From NCBI GenBank assembly GCA_947491945.1, contig CANLLN010000022.1:1-64000 (forward strand): DNA of 64,000 nucleotides. The letters are read 5' to 3'. Made by a program: the position numbers and the translations under genes. Each line of letters starts with the position of its first letter. The first letter of the stretch is position 1. This DNA comes from an uncultured Carboxylicivirga sp. GTDB lineage: Bacteria > Bacteroidota > Bacteroidia > Bacteroidales > Marinilabiliaceae. Below the pieces are notes generated by a model, which made no database searches, was not told the DNA's origin, and saw only the letters and a list, made by a program, of their open reading frames with translations. Of the stretch, positions 16,303 to 26,087 are shown piece by piece.

Positions 16303-18339
16303 TCAGATGGACTCATACTCATCATTGAGTGATTTGTGCTCATCAATACTGATTTCAATGCCCTTTACTTGTTTGGGCTGATTGCTGGTTTCAACCGGAT
16401 GAGAATAACCAGTTGCCCTGCTCTTTGTTTGGCCCTCAGTGCTGTTTTTTATCCTGAAGAAGGAGATGGTTTCTTTCATTTGTGTTGCCTGCGAGGAGAG
16501 CTCTTCAGCTGTAGAGGCTAATTCTTCTGAAGAGGCGGCGTTTTCCTGTGTTACTTTTGCTAATTCTTGCACACCGGTATTGATTTGTGTTACGCCCGCA
16601 CTTTGTTCTTTGCTGGAGAGGTTGATTTCTTGCACCAGGTTGGCTGTGTTTTGTATTTCCGGAACCAGGGTTTCTAACATGTTCCCCGATTTTTCGGCAT
16701 TGCTAACGCTTTTTGCCGCTAGTTCCGTGATCTCCTGAGCAGCCTTTTGAGTTTGTTCAGCCAGTTTTCTTACTTCGACAGCTACTACAGCAAAGCCCTT
16801 ACCATTTTCGCCTGCACGGGCAGCTTCTACCGCGGCATTGATCGCCAGTAGATCCGTTTTGTGAGAGATATCATTGATGATAAATATTTTCTCGGCGATC
16901 TGTTTAATCGAGTGATTAGATTCTTCAACGGCTGATTTGCCCGCCTGCATTTCATGCGCCGTTTTATTGGCAATTTGTTCGGTGCGGCGTGCATTGTCTG
17001 CATTCTGAGCAATGCTACTGGTCATTTCTTCTATTGAAGAAGATATTTCCTCGCTGGAGGCAGCTTGCTCAGTTGACCCGGCCGATAGCTGCTCTGATGA
17101 AATACTCAGCTGGTTACTCACTGTTGCGAAATTATCTGAGGCGATCGTAATTTCTTCAATGATCACTCTAATGCGCTTTACCATTTCTGTTAAGGCTTCA
17201 TCCAACTCTCCTTCGAATTCCTCTTCTTTCATGTTGTCGAGCACCAACAGATTGCCCAATGATACTTCTTTGGCCACATTAACACTTTTGCGCAGCTTGA
17301 TAATCATCAGTTGAACATCTTTAAGGAGTTGCCCAAGCTCATCGTTGGAGTGGATTTCAATATTTTGAGAGAAATCGCCGTGAGCTACTGCATTGACTGC
17401 TTTTTTAGCGGCAAATAAGCCCTTTTGTATGCCTGAAAGGATAAAAAGGAGTAGAACTATTGTAATGACTATAAAGGCGGCAATTACGGCGATAATACTG
17501 CGTATGGTGGCGTTGATTGACGCTTCGCTTGCTTTTTTTATAGTGGTGACAATAATATTGATTTCGGGTTCTGTTTTGTGGATGGTTGAGCGCAGTTTGC
17601 CTTTGACCCCTTCGCTCTCGGTTAAGCCAATGCGCTCATCAATACTAACAATGTCGTTGAAGGCATTTTGGTAATCCTTGAGGCGCATTGTTAAAATATC
17701 CTTCTTGCTGGTAGAGAGCTGATGTGTTTTTTCGATTAGCCCGATAAAGTTTTCAGCGCTTACATTCAGTAGTTTTTGGTATTTAACATCTCTCCTCAGT
17801 AAATAGTCTTTTTCGTGTCTTCTCAGCAGTAATTGTTGCTCAGCAATAAAAGGGGCATCATCATAGTTATCTTCCAAAGATTTAACTGCTGATCGCATCT
17901 CCCCGATGAGTCCATGATCCTTAAAGCCACGTTCAGTGAGCAGTCTTATCAGATTGTCAAATAGTTTTTCATATTCTTCAAAATCGGTGCTTAGAATATG
18001 CAGGTTTTCAATGAGGCCATAATCCTGTATGTAGCTGCTGCTCGCTAAATCCTCAATAATTTTTTGATTGTAATTTTGCACCTCGTGAAAAGAGTCAAGG
18101 TACTTGCTTTGTTCTGTTTCAAAATAATCATCACTGCTTAGTTCTCTCAACATAAAGTCTTTTTCAGCTTTTCTCAGAACGAGCATATTTTCTTCCAGCT
18201 GCTTTCCTTTTTCATAAAGTTCATGCAAGGTCTCTATCTTGTTAAAAGATAAGTATGTCATTGTGCCAATAATCAATAGCACCAATGTAATGGCAGCAAT
18301 AAGCCCTATTAGCTTTTGCTTAATAGTAATGTTCTTCAT
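16303..18339 (-). CDS. methyl-accepting chemotaxis protein with helical sensor domain
   Basis: This 678-residue protein has TM1 at ~11-31, a long mostly helical extracytoplasmic domain (~32-280) and TM2 at ~282-303. HAMP follows at ~305-360, and a cytoplasmic MCP coiled coil runs to ~640. The hairpin tip ([19 protein letters not shown], then [17 protein letters not shown]) lies at ~490-520 and keeps the CheA/CheW-binding pattern with small changes. The sensor region resembles the helical-bundle type sometimes annotated HBM, with paired KDFMLR/KDYLLR motifs, but the ligand cannot be read from it. No che genes are seen nearby. The C-terminal tail is acidic and not a recognisable CheR pentapeptide. 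Confidence 0.9.
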   Translation of the reverse strand: MKNITIKQKLIGLIAAITLVLLIIGTMTYLSFNKIETLHELYEKGKQLEENMLVLRKAEKDFMLRELSSDDYFETEQSKYLDSFHEVQNYNQKIIEDLASSSYIQDYGLIENLHILSTDFEEYEKLFDNLIRLLTERGFKDHGLIGEMRSAVKSLEDNYDDAPFIAEQQLLLRRHEKDYLLRRDVKYQKLLNVSAENFIGLIEKTHQLSTSKKDILTMRLKDYQNAFNDIVSIDERIGLTESEGVKGKLRSTIHKTEPEINIIVTTIKKASEASINATIRSIIAVIAAFIVITIVLLLFILSGIQKGLFAAKKAVNAVAHGDFSQNIEIHSNDELGQLLKDVQLMIIKLRKSVNVAKEVSLGNLLVLDNMKEEEFEGELDEALTEMVKRIRVIIEEITIASDNFATVSNQLSISSEQLSAGSTEQAASSEEISSSIEEMTSSIAQNADNARRTEQIANKTAHEMQAGKSAVEESNHSIKQIAEKIFIINDISHKTDLLAINAAVEAARAGENGKGFAVVAVEVRKLAEQTQKAAQEITELAAKSVSNAEKSGNMLETLVPEIQNTANLVQEINLSSKEQSAGVTQINTGVQELAKVTQENAASSEELASTAEELSSQATQMKETISFFRIKNSTEGQTKSRATGYSHPVETSNQPKQVKGIEISIDEHKSLNDEYESI

Positions 18340-18734
18340 TTTACAAGTTGTTTATAGGCGGGGAGCCTGATTGTTTTCCTATGTATCTTGCCCTTTGAAC
18401 GTGTTAATTATTTTACGGGTTTCATCAATTTGGCTACTGTTAAGCATGTATTTGTTTGTGTTTGTATATGGTATTTGGTAATATTCTGTTGGCGTGTGAT
18501 GTAGTTGTTTGTGTAGAGATTATTTATTTTTTGTGTATAACAAAATAATAATCTGAAAACACAAGTGGTATATTCATTGTAGGTAACAGGTATTTTGATC
18601 ATGACAAATAAATTTTAGTGGATGTCTATCAGCTTAAAATTCTGAGCCATCGAAAACAAATGGTGGAGCAATCGGTTATTTACAGTAGGATAAAAAACGA
18701 TTAATGCATGTGCTAACTAAAATCTAAATACCCT
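18340..18734. other. divergent intergenic region between chemoreceptor and sucD
   Basis: This 395-base AT-rich region should carry promoters for both the minus-strand chemoreceptor and plus-strand sucD, but no TAnnTTTG box stands out in the parts I checked. CTATCAGCTTAAAA at 18626-18639 is identical to 326-339. I see no RNA gene or ORF worth calling. Confidence 0.45.
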
Positions 18735-19616
18735 ATGAGTGTATTAGTTAATGAAAATTCAAAAGTTATAGTTCAAGGATTTACTGGCAGCGAAGGAACC
18801 TTTCATGCTACACAGATGATCGAATACGGAACAACCGTTGTTGGAGGAGTAACTCCGGGTAAGGGAGGTACGATGCATTTGGGCTTGCCGGTCTTTAATA
18901 CTGTAAGTCAGGCCGTGGAGCAAACAGGGGCCGATGTGTCATTAATATTTGTACCACCGGCTTTTGCGGCCGATGCTATTATGGAGGCGGCTGATGCCGG
19001 TCTTAAAGTTGTGATTGCGATCACGGAAGGCATTCCTACGGCCGACATGGTGAAGGTGAAGCACTACCTGAAGGATAAGTCCACCGTACTTGTGGGACCC
19101 AATTGCCCGGGAGTAATCACGGCCGGGGAGTGCAAGGTAGGTATTATGCCGGGGTTTGTATTTAAGAAAGGACGCATCGGTCTGGTTTCTAAATCAGGCA
19201 CACTTACTTATGAGGCGGCTGACCAGATTGTAAAAGCCGGATTGGGTATTTCCACGGCCATTGGCATTGGAGGAGATCCTGTGATTGGCACCACTACCAA
19301 AGAAGCTGTGGAATTGTTTATGAACGACCCGGAAACGGAGGCCATTATTATGATTGGGGAAATAGGGGGTACCATGGAGGCAGATGCTGCGCGATGGATT
19401 AAAGAGTATGGAACTAAGCCGGTAGTGGGGTTTATCGCCGGGCAAACCGCTCCTAAAGGTCGACGCATGGGGCATGCAGGCGCCATTATTGGAGGCAAGG
19501 ACGATACGGCGGCGGCTAAGATGGCTATTATGTCTGAGTGTGGTATTCACGTGGTGGCCTCACCGGCCGATTTGGGTGTTGCGGTGTTAAAGGCCTTGGA
19601 TGCCGTTAAGGTGTAA
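18735..19616 (+). CDS. sucD: succinate-CoA ligase, ADP/GDP-forming, alpha subunit
   Basis: This 293-residue alpha subunit of succinyl-CoA synthetase has a CoA-binding Rossmann-like N-terminal domain ([29 protein letters not shown]) and a ligase domain. The phospho-histidine H247 lies in [12 protein letters not shown], and [21 protein letters not shown] is also present. It interconverts succinyl-CoA and succinate with NTP formation in the TCA cycle or propionate route. The beta subunit gene sucC, usually adjacent, is absent from both flanks. It stands between two chemoreceptor genes, and a hairpin follows. Confidence 0.93.
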   Translation: MSVLVNENSKVIVQGFTGSEGTFHATQMIEYGTTVVGGVTPGKGGTMHLGLPVFNTVSQAVEQTGADVSLIFVPPAFAADAIMEAADAGLKVVIAITEGIPTADMVKVKHYLKDKSTVLVGPNCPGVITAGECKVGIMPGFVFKKGRIGLVSKSGTLTYEAADQIVKAGLGISTAIGIGGDPVIGTTTKEAVELFMNDPETEAIIMIGEIGGTMEADAARWIKEYGTKPVVGFIAGQTAPKGRRMGHAGAIIGGKDDTAAAKMAIMSECGIHVVASPADLGVAVLKALDAVKV

Positions 19617-19708
19617 CATTATGTAGCCGTTTCGGAAGGGAAAAACTGTTCACTATCAAGTAACTTTAAGATAGTCTTTTTATTATACTGAAAGATGGTG
19701 ATCAAAAA

Positions 19709-19812
19709 TAAAGTCTCACGCTAAGAGCGCTAGGAATTTAGCAAAGGACGCAAAGTGAAGAATGTTACCTTTCAAAACTTTGCGTCTTTTATTATTTGCG
19801 CCCTTTGCGAGC
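19709..19812. repeat. CGCAAAG-type palindromic intergenic element
   Basis: Between sucD and the second chemoreceptor lies a block built from repeats of GACGCAAAG/CTTTGCGTC. GACGCAAAGT (19747-19756) pairs perfectly with ACTTTGCGTC (19777-19786), which is followed by TTTT. TTTGCGCCCTTTGCG continues the theme to about 19812. It can act as a terminator for sucD. The sequence resembles a dispersed intergenic repeat I associate with several Bacteroidota genomes, which is memory rather than a search. Confidence 0.55.
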
Positions 19813-19848
19813 ACTCGTGATACTTTTGGATAAGCACTTTTTTGTATA

Positions 19849-21729
19849 CTAATTTTCCTTAATGGTAAAATAGGCTACCTGCCGTTGCAGCTCATTGGCA
19901 AAGGTATTGAGTTCCTCGGCACTATGGGCCAGCGTGTCAGCCAGCGAGGCATTTTGCTGAGTGCCGCTGTTAAGTTGCTGAAGGGCACCTGCTATCTGCT
20001 GTATTCCACTATTTTGCTCCATGCTGGCGGCCGTTATCTCGTCAATCAGGCTCGATGTTTTCTCAATCTCGGGCACCAGCTCATTCATATCGTTGCCGGC
20101 TCGTTCTGAGATCATCAGTGCCCGTCGTGATAATTTCTCAATATCTTTAGCCGCTGTTTGGCTGCGTTCGGCCAGTTTTTTCACCTCTGATGCTACCACT
20201 GAAAAGCCGCGTCCTGCTTCACCGGCACGGGCTGCTTCAACGGCAGCATTGAGCGATAGTATATTGGTTTGAGCCGCAATATCCTGTATAATGGATATGC
20301 GCTCTGCCACCGCGCCCATCGCCTCGCGCATGCGCTGTGTTGAAGTATTACTGTTTTTTACACTGTTCAGTGCTGCGTGTGACAGTGAGGCTGTTTGGTG
20401 CGCATTTTCGGCATTTTGTTCAATGTTAGCCGACATCTCCTCAATGGCCGATGATACCTCTTCTGAAGAGGCTGCCATAGTTGTTGTGGCATGGGACAAG
20501 GTACTCGATTCGTTTTCCAGATGTATGGAGGCTGCCTGTATCTGACGTGCATTTTCGCGTATGGTGGTTACCACAGCGGCCAGCTTCTCCTGCATATCAA
20601 GCAGTGAGTTATTGAGTATGTTTAGCTCATCGCTTTCTCTTTGGTAATGAAGGTTCGTGTTGAGCTTACCCGATGATATATGTGCTGTTATGTTGGAGGC
20701 TTGAACAATGGGGTGGGTGATCTTACCCATTACCAGATAAACCAAAAAGGCAATGATGATGATGGCCAGGATACCAATAACCGCTAAAACACTCACAATC
20801 CAGTTGGCTTGGGCTGATAAAATGCTTTTAGGCGTTTTAATGAGAATATACCAGGGCGTTTTACTATTACCACTGTAGATGGGAGCGAGGGTGAAAAGCA
20901 TGTTCTCGCCATTAATATCCTGTTCAATTATTTGTGACTGTTCGGTGTTAGGCTTTAGCAGCCTTTTTAGGTCGATGGTGCCGTAATATTCACCGAGGTC
21001 TTTGCCGAGCTTTTGTCTATCGCTGTTTCCAACCACAATGCCTTGGGCTGAGAGAAGGTAGGCATCCGATGAGTCAAAGGGTTTTACATTGGCTACGTAG
21101 GCCGGAAATGCATCCAGCGCCATATCGATACCCACCACGCCAATGGATTGGCCCTGATCAACCATGGGTACTATAATAGATGTCTCCAACACTTTTTGTT
21201 GGTTTGACTCGCCAAAATAGTACCAGTAGGGTTCCACGAGTGTTTCTTCTTGTTTTTTAATTATATCGTAGTAGGGAGAGGGCTGTATGCCATCCACATC
21301 GCGCACTATTTCTTTGTATTTTAAAATCCCTTCTTCTCTCGACCAGCTGGCGGTTAAGCGGCCGGGCTGTGCACCCCAGTCGGGGTCGATGGCCGAATAC
21401 TGAAAACAGTTCCAGATGGCCAGGTAACTGCTGTCTTTGACGATCACCTGCTGCATCGATTGATTAAATAAGGGTGCCATGGTTTCCCATTTATTGTGGT
21501 AGGTAGCTTCAAAGCTACGGGCAAGCGCCCGGGCAATGCCCATCTGTGTTGATAGTTCTTTATTAATTTCCTGGGCGGCCTTTTGTGTCTCCTCCTGTAG
21601 GAGTTGTTTGTTGGCACTCAGAAATGAATCTTTAATATACAGCATAGCGATAATCAGGAAAATGCTGAAAACGGCTCCAATGGTGATGATAGTAAAGCCA
21701 GCCAGTTTCTTTCGTAGGTTTAGTGTCAT
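19849..21729 (-). CDS. methyl-accepting chemotaxis protein with Cache sensor
   Basis: This 626-residue chemoreceptor has TM1 at ~10-32, an extracytoplasmic double-Cache-like domain (~40-300), TM2 at ~310-335, HAMP and an MCP signalling domain. Cache features include the [23 protein letters not shown] region, [14 protein letters not shown] and the [18 protein letters not shown] fold. The tip ([21 protein letters not shown], then [16 protein letters not shown]) is at ~480-512. dCache domains usually bind amino acids, organic acids or similar small molecules; the ligand is unknown here. It points away from the IS remnant. Confidence 0.92.
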   Translation of the reverse strand: MTLNLRKKLAGFTIITIGAVFSIFLIIAMLYIKDSFLSANKQLLQEETQKAAQEINKELSTQMGIARALARSFEATYHNKWETMAPLFNQSMQQVIVKDSSYLAIWNCFQYSAIDPDWGAQPGRLTASWSREEGILKYKEIVRDVDGIQPSPYYDIIKKQEETLVEPYWYYFGESNQQKVLETSIIVPMVDQGQSIGVVGIDMALDAFPAYVANVKPFDSSDAYLLSAQGIVVGNSDRQKLGKDLGEYYGTIDLKRLLKPNTEQSQIIEQDINGENMLFTLAPIYSGNSKTPWYILIKTPKSILSAQANWIVSVLAVIGILAIIIIAFLVYLVMGKITHPIVQASNITAHISSGKLNTNLHYQRESDELNILNNSLLDMQEKLAAVVTTIRENARQIQAASIHLENESSTLSHATTTMAASSEEVSSAIEEMSANIEQNAENAHQTASLSHAALNSVKNSNTSTQRMREAMGAVAERISIIQDIAAQTNILSLNAAVEAARAGEAGRGFSVVASEVKKLAERSQTAAKDIEKLSRRALMISERAGNDMNELVPEIEKTSSLIDEITAASMEQNSGIQQIAGALQQLNSGTQQNASLADTLAHSAEELNTFANELQRQVAYFTIKEN

Positions 21730-21915
21730 GGGTGTGTGTTTTGTACTAAAATAATAATGAATGCGTCATTCCTAACTAATCTTTGATAAAGGCTTGCGTT
21801 TTATTGGTGGACGAATTTTGTTAGTGTAAGTTTAATTATTGTTTAGATCGATTATGAATTGAACGGAATGTAATTATTTTATGCCTTTATTGATGTAATT
21901 TAAGGTAGCTTAGTA

Positions 21916-21931
21916 TGAAGTTGTTTAAAGT
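21916..21931 (+). repeat. IS terminal inverted repeat (transposase 3' side)
   Basis: TGAAGTTGTTTAAAGT is the inverted partner of 22797-22812 with no mismatch over 16 bases. The transposase remnant's stop codon lies within it. Confidence 0.75.
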
Positions 21932-22717
21932 TGTCTAAGAAGAATAATGCAAAAAGCAATGAAATTTAGTGCTTTCGTATGGGAACTTTTGGTTTCAAAG
22001 CGCACAAGAATTGCCTTGAAAGCATCGACCCAAGCATTGGTTCTTTCTATGACAAAACGTTCTTTATAAAGCACTTCATCCAAGAATGAAACGTCATTCT
22101 TGCCATTACGTTTATTGTTATCAATATTGTCAAAGATATCGTGTTTGAAAAGACAATTTCTAAATGATACTGTATCAAAACCAGCATCAGCATTCAGGAA
22201 AAGTCCTTCAACACTTATAGTTGACTATTGTAATGATGTCACCATGCCATCAAAGTTTTTAGTGAGTTCAAAAGCATCATTATGGTTTCCAGCGACTGGG
22301 TCCCTACAGGCAATTGGAATACCCCTACTGTCGGAGAGAATAAGCATATTACTTGTCTTGCACTTTTTTCTTCCCTGATAAGCAACTGCTTCACCGCCAC
22401 GTTTGGCTGGTGTGTGTGTTCCATCTAGCTGAACCGATGACATATCTAGTGATGATTTATATTTTTCGAGCAGTACTTGCCATAGCTTATCCCAGCTGCC
22501 ATCTTTACACCATTTGCGGTAATGGGCATAAATGCTAATCCAGCTGTACTTTACTCTAAAGAATTGCTTTATCGGTATTTCACGCCACTGGCAGCCTGTT
22601 TTAAGGCGAAATTTAATCGCTTTGACAACTTGGTGGAGCTTAACTTTAGTATTGTCCCATGAGTTGCCAAAAGCTAAATATGGGCTTATGTTTTTTTATA
22701 ATTTGAGTACTTAACAC
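21925..22717 (-). pseudogene. IS5-like transposase, frameshift and internal amber codon
   Basis: Read on the minus strand, the frame encodes an N-terminal helix-turn-helix (RLKTGCQWREIPIKQFF) and the DDE catalytic set: D in VQLDGTHTPAK, D in LFLNADAGFD and E in RFVIERTNAWVDAF. A TAG at 22225-22227 separates the first and second aspartates, and the frame continues cleanly after it to the stop at 21925. Near 22682-22692 a single-base shift separates the first ~12 residues (from a possible GTG at 22717) from the rest. Both lesions point to a dead gene. Confidence 0.82.
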
Positions 22718-22796
22718 CTGATGAATATTTATTAAATATACTATTTAATCACCAGATTACTAATTAGTTAAATGATTTAATTTGTTCTATTTTAGG

Positions 22797-22812
22797 ACTT
22801 TAAACAACTTCA
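22797..22812 (-). repeat. IS terminal inverted repeat (transposase 5' side)
   Basis: ACTTTAAACAACTTCA is the exact reverse complement of 21916-21931. The next gene's ATG is 15 bases beyond it. Confidence 0.75.
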
Positions 22813-22826
22813 ATGAATCCTATTAC

Positions 22827-24041
22827 ATGAAAAGAATATTATCTATTTTATTGCTTGTTTTGTGCATGTACGCGGTTGTTGATGCAAGTAACCATAAGGT
22901 ATGTAGTAAAGATGACATAAAAATAACTTTTGAAATTGATATTCTGGGTCAGATAATATTAACTGATGTAAGGCTTAATGGGTCACAAAAAAAATTTCGA
23001 TTTATCCTTGATACTGGCAGCACTAATTGCTTTATAAAAAAAAGAGTGTTGGCTGATTTAGGCTTAAAGGCAACAGAAGTTTCATCGGTATCAGATGGGT
23101 TTGCAAATTGGGAAGTATATTTTACTACTGTTGACTTTACCATAAATTCAGTATCCTTTGATAATGTTAAGGTTAATATTGAAGAAAGCGCATCATTTAT
23201 CGATTGTAATATTGATGGAATTATTGGTGCTAATTTGATGAAAACCTGTATATGGAGCTTTGTTAATGGGGAGATTAAACTGCGAAAGAAATTAAAATCT
23301 AAAGAAATTATCGGTTATTACAAGCAGCCAATGAAATTTATACAAGGGGTTCCATATATTCTAGGAAATTTCGACAATTATTCAGCTGATATGTTGTTTG
23401 ATTTAGGATTTAACGGAGATCTATCTATCGGAGTTAGTTCTTTAAGCAGTTTTAAAAGTGATCAGAAAGTAATAGGAAAAGGTAATAATGGTTTTGTTAG
23501 TTCCGGTGTTTTAAGTAGGGATTCAATCATTAAAATTAAGACTCATTGTTTTCATTTAGGAAAGGTTAAAAAACAATTCTTTGGAGGAGGTTTGAAGAAG
23601 CAGAATACGGAGCAAATGCTAGTGAATCCTGTTATTGCTGTTGAACACGCAGATGCCCCATATAGTCGTTCACTAGGCGCGGGAATGCTTGAATATTATA
23701 ATTTTATTATTGATTTCCCCAAGAAAAACTTTTATTCCAAATTAATCAATAAAGAATACATCGATCAAGGTAGTTTTGGAATAGTAATTATGCCTGATTT
23801 GGAGCAAAAGTTTGTTGTTGCAGCTGTTTGGGATATTGCCAAAGATATTGGAATCCAACGGGGGAGTATTGTTGAGAAAATTAATGAATTATATTTAGTA
23901 GGACAAGATATGGATTGGTGTGAGCTAAATCAGAGAGTTTATGAAGAACTGAATAAAAATAATGAAATAAGAATCACTATTAACAATGGGAGGAGACGGG
24001 AAACGTTTAACCTGGTGCGAAGATCTCTTTTTATAAAATAA
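22827..24041 (+). CDS. secreted retropepsin-like aspartic protease with PDZ-like domain
   Basis: This 404-residue protein has a signal peptide (MKRILSILLLVLCMYAVVDAS). A first aspartic-protease half follows, with the active motif FILDTGSTNCFI (D62-T-G-S). A second half has MLFDLGFNGDLSI, where D192-L-G replaces D-T-G. The last ~90 residues look like a PDZ domain (GSFGIVIMPDL, GIQRGSIVEKINELYL). Two-lobed retropepsin-like proteins with a PDZ tail are widespread and poorly characterised in Bacteroidota. The start at 22827 is chosen because the signal peptide begins there and upstream codons lie in the IS repeat. The IS may have displaced its promoter. Its AT-rich composition differs from the flanking core genes. 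Confidence 0.78.
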   Translation: MKRILSILLLVLCMYAVVDASNHKVCSKDDIKITFEIDILGQIILTDVRLNGSQKKFRFILDTGSTNCFIKKRVLADLGLKATEVSSVSDGFANWEVYFTTVDFTINSVSFDNVKVNIEESASFIDCNIDGIIGANLMKTCIWSFVNGEIKLRKKLKSKEIIGYYKQPMKFIQGVPYILGNFDNYSADMLFDLGFNGDLSIGVSSLSSFKSDQKVIGKGNNGFVSSGVLSRDSIIKIKTHCFHLGKVKKQFFGGGLKKQNTEQMLVNPVIAVEHADAPYSRSLGAGMLEYYNFIIDFPKKNFYSKLINKEYIDQGSFGIVIMPDLEQKFVVAAVWDIAKDIGIQRGSIVEKINELYLVGQDMDWCELNQRVYEELNKNNEIRITINNGRRRETFNLVRRSLFIK

Positions 24042-24129
24042 AAAATGAATTTCATATTTTAACCATTGAATAGTTGGTTTGAAGACAATTATTGTAATTG
24101 GTAGTACATACTTCATACTAAATAGCAAT

Positions 24130-25380
24130 ATGCCAAAGTATAAAAACTACTTCTTCTCCTTATCACTTGTTTTGTTGAGTAGTCAGCTATGGGCTCAGCA
24201 ATCCATAGAGCGAGTGTATCAAATCAGTAACTGGATTGAAAGTAATCAAACAGCATTATACAATATATGGCAGCATCCTTTGGGCGAGTATGTTGTGTAC
24301 GTCAATCGACAAACGCGAGCAACTTATAGTACCTGGCAGGTCGATTCGTCTTACGACTACGTGTTTGGAAGCCTGTATCAAGGTGTGCTGCACGATAGTA
24401 TTATTATTGCAAATACTAACATTATACTGAATGGCGTACCCGCCGCTTTGGTAGCATTGCCTGTGCCGGATGATTTTGAAAGAGCTTTGCTGCTGGTGTT
24501 GCATGAGTCGTTCCATAGCATTCAGGATTCCATTTTTCAAACCAAGGGATGCAACAATAATCATTTGGACGAACCGGAAGCTTGTGCGTTATTAAAAACA
24601 GAATGCCATTATCTGGCAAATGCCCTGGCAAGCACAAATGATCAGCGTGATTCGTTATTAAGTCGGGCTCTGGCTTGTCGCTTACAACGAATGAACCTAT
24701 ATAGTGATTATGCCGATGATGAAGCTGCTTTTGAATTAACAGAAGGACTAGCTGAATATACTGCAGTTAAGGCTGTTTATACTTCTAAATCAAACAGTAT
24801 GGCCTATATACGTGAAAAGAGTGATGCATTGCTTGAAGCAAAATCGATACATCGTCGATTTGGATACGTAACCGGTTTGATTTATGCGTTGTTACTCGAT
24901 AGCTATGTTCATGGGTGGAAGCTCTGTTTAAATTCAGACAGCAACATGGCTATCATGCTTAAAGAGGCTATTTGTGCTGATAACCGATTAACGATAGATG
25001 TCTGCAGTGATTCGGTTTTTACTCATTATTATAACCAGGAACTATTAAGGCAGCAACAAATACAACATTTTAACGATTCGGTTAAAACTGTTTTTGCAAA
25101 TACGCCGTCGTACATTGTACCGCTGTCGTCAAACAGGCAGTTTGGCTTTAGTCCCAATCACATGTTTAATATTCCCGATTTCGGTATATTCTTTCCTTTT
25201 ATGGAGTTGACTGACCAATGGGGCAAAATAGTTGTTAAGCCAGGAGGAGGTGTTTTACTGATTGAGGGCAATAAAAAAGCTAAAGTTCTGATGAGAGATG
25301 ATTATGTTGAGATGAAGATTGATAGTGATTGGCAATGGCAAAAGATATTAGCTGGTATGGAGTTAGTTAAGGCGCACTAA
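24130..25380 (+). CDS. secreted HExxH metallopeptidase-like protein, unknown family
   Basis: This 416-residue protein begins with a signal peptide ending near LWAQQ. The motif LLVLHESFHSIQD supplies HExxH (H125, E126, H129), and FELTEGLAEYTA about 75 residues later supplies a candidate third zinc ligand (E205 or E209), the arrangement of gluzincin-type peptidases. I cannot name a family. The C-terminal ~90 residues look beta-rich. It follows the aspartic protease by 88 bases on the same strand and may be co-transcribed. ATG 24130 is preferred to a TTG at 24079 because the signal peptide starts there. Peptidase activity is inferred from the motifs alone. Confidence 0.7.
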   Translation: MPKYKNYFFSLSLVLLSSQLWAQQSIERVYQISNWIESNQTALYNIWQHPLGEYVVYVNRQTRATYSTWQVDSSYDYVFGSLYQGVLHDSIIIANTNIILNGVPAALVALPVPDDFERALLLVLHESFHSIQDSIFQTKGCNNNHLDEPEACALLKTECHYLANALASTNDQRDSLLSRALACRLQRMNLYSDYADDEAAFELTEGLAEYTAVKAVYTSKSNSMAYIREKSDALLEAKSIHRRFGYVTGLIYALLLDSYVHGWKLCLNSDSNMAIMLKEAICADNRLTIDVCSDSVFTHYYNQELLRQQQIQHFNDSVKTVFANTPSYIVPLSSNRQFGFSPNHMFNIPDFGIFFPFMELTDQWGKIVVKPGGGVLLIEGNKKAKVLMRDDYVEMKIDSDWQWQKILAGMELVKAH

Positions 25381-25423
25381 ATGAAAATAAATGAAGCTGT
25401 AACTTTATTAATGGATGTTTTGA

Positions 25424-25570
25424 AGTGTTCAAACAGGTTCGAACGTTGGCAAGCTACTGCCCTTTAAGCAGAATATGCAGGGCGTTGCCGAAATTATTAC
25501 CGAAGATCTGACCCTGGCCCAACGAATGATTTATCCACTAAGAGCGATTTTGGAAGAGCATGTGAAATAG
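25424..25570 (+). pseudogene. 3' fragment of an unknown gene
   Basis: An open stretch of 48 codons with coding-like sequence (KLLPFKQNMQGVAEIITED, then LAQRMIYPLRAILEEHVK and a stop) lacks a start and is preceded by a stop codon. A terminator-like hairpin (25579-25599) follows 9 bases later, as expected at a real gene end. I do not recognise the family. Confidence 0.5.
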
Positions 25571-25578
25571 TTTTTATT

Positions 25579-25606
25579 CACTCCGGAAAAATCGGAGTGA
25601 CTTTTC
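25579..25606 (+). terminator. terminator after the first gene fragment
   Basis: The stem CACTCCG / CGGAGTG (25579-25585 with 25593-25599) is followed by ACTTTT. It supports the view that the fragment before it is the true 3' end of a lost gene. Confidence 0.55.
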
Positions 25607-25646
25607 CTATACTCGTCTTGCTAATCAATTCATTTAATCATAATAA

Positions 25647-25781
25647 CCTAATTCCAAGCAAGATAACAGACTTGAATTTAACTTTACCGAAGAAGAACAA
25701 GCCCAAGTGAATGAGGCTATTATGGTGCTAGAGCAAGTGTTAATCCCGATACTGTTGGCCTTTCATTTTTTCCGTTGTTGA
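25647..25781 (+). pseudogene. fragment of an unknown helical protein
   Basis: An open stretch includes DNRLEFNFTEEEQAQVNEAI followed by MVLEQVLIPILLAF and then a stop. The acidic, amphipathic pattern looks like the N-terminus of a small helical protein. It resembles in style the start of a hypothetical family seen in Bacteroidota, but I cannot name it. No ATG precedes it in frame. Confidence 0.4.
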
Positions 25782-25946
25782 TGCATTTACCTGCCTTTTT
25801 TGCTCAATCGCTGATAAAATTCAGACCTGCGTTTAGCTTTTGGTTAGAATTTTCTCCGAAAATCTGTCACCTATCTGTGAAATTCGAAGATGATTGTAAA
25901 ACAAATGTGGGCCACTTCTGGCAAAATGAGAGCGCATTCCGGCTAA

Positions 25947-26087
25947 GAGCCAGAAAAATCTCTTTCAAAGCCAGGCCGTTTTATAAAAAAAGGAGACGAC
26001 TTTCTGCAAATCATACAAAAGGGAGTAAGCAACGTATACGAGCGAGTGTTTGACCCAGAAGAGTTAGCCATCAAACACGAATGGTGA
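25947..26087 (+). pseudogene. fragment of an unknown gene
   Basis: A 46-codon open stretch between stops ends in DDFLQIIQKGVSNVYERVF and DPEELAIKHEW. It lacks a start codon. The sequence looks protein-like, but no family is recognised. Its end overlaps the minus-strand fragment by 17 bases. Confidence 0.35.

Larger units (their letters stand above)
21916..22812 (-). mobile_element. IS5-like insertion sequence, about 897 bp, inactive
   Basis: Two perfect 16-bp inverted repeats bound an 897-bp segment. It contains one reading frame for an IS5-type DDE transposase on the minus strand, spoilt by an internal TAG and an N-terminal frameshift. The size and organisation fit an IS5-family element of the IS427/ISL2 kind; no clear target duplication is visible. 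The right end lies 14 bases before the start of the aspartic protease gene. Confidence 0.8.

Noticed and set aside
22100-22714. Plus-strand open frames of 60-92 residues within the IS
   Set aside because: They are antisense shadows of the transposase remnant, which has recognisable DDE motifs on the minus strand.
25775-26053. 92-residue plus-strand open frame
   Set aside because: It lies in the gene-debris region with composition unlike a protein (Arg/Lys-rich tail). Another frame there looks more protein-like.
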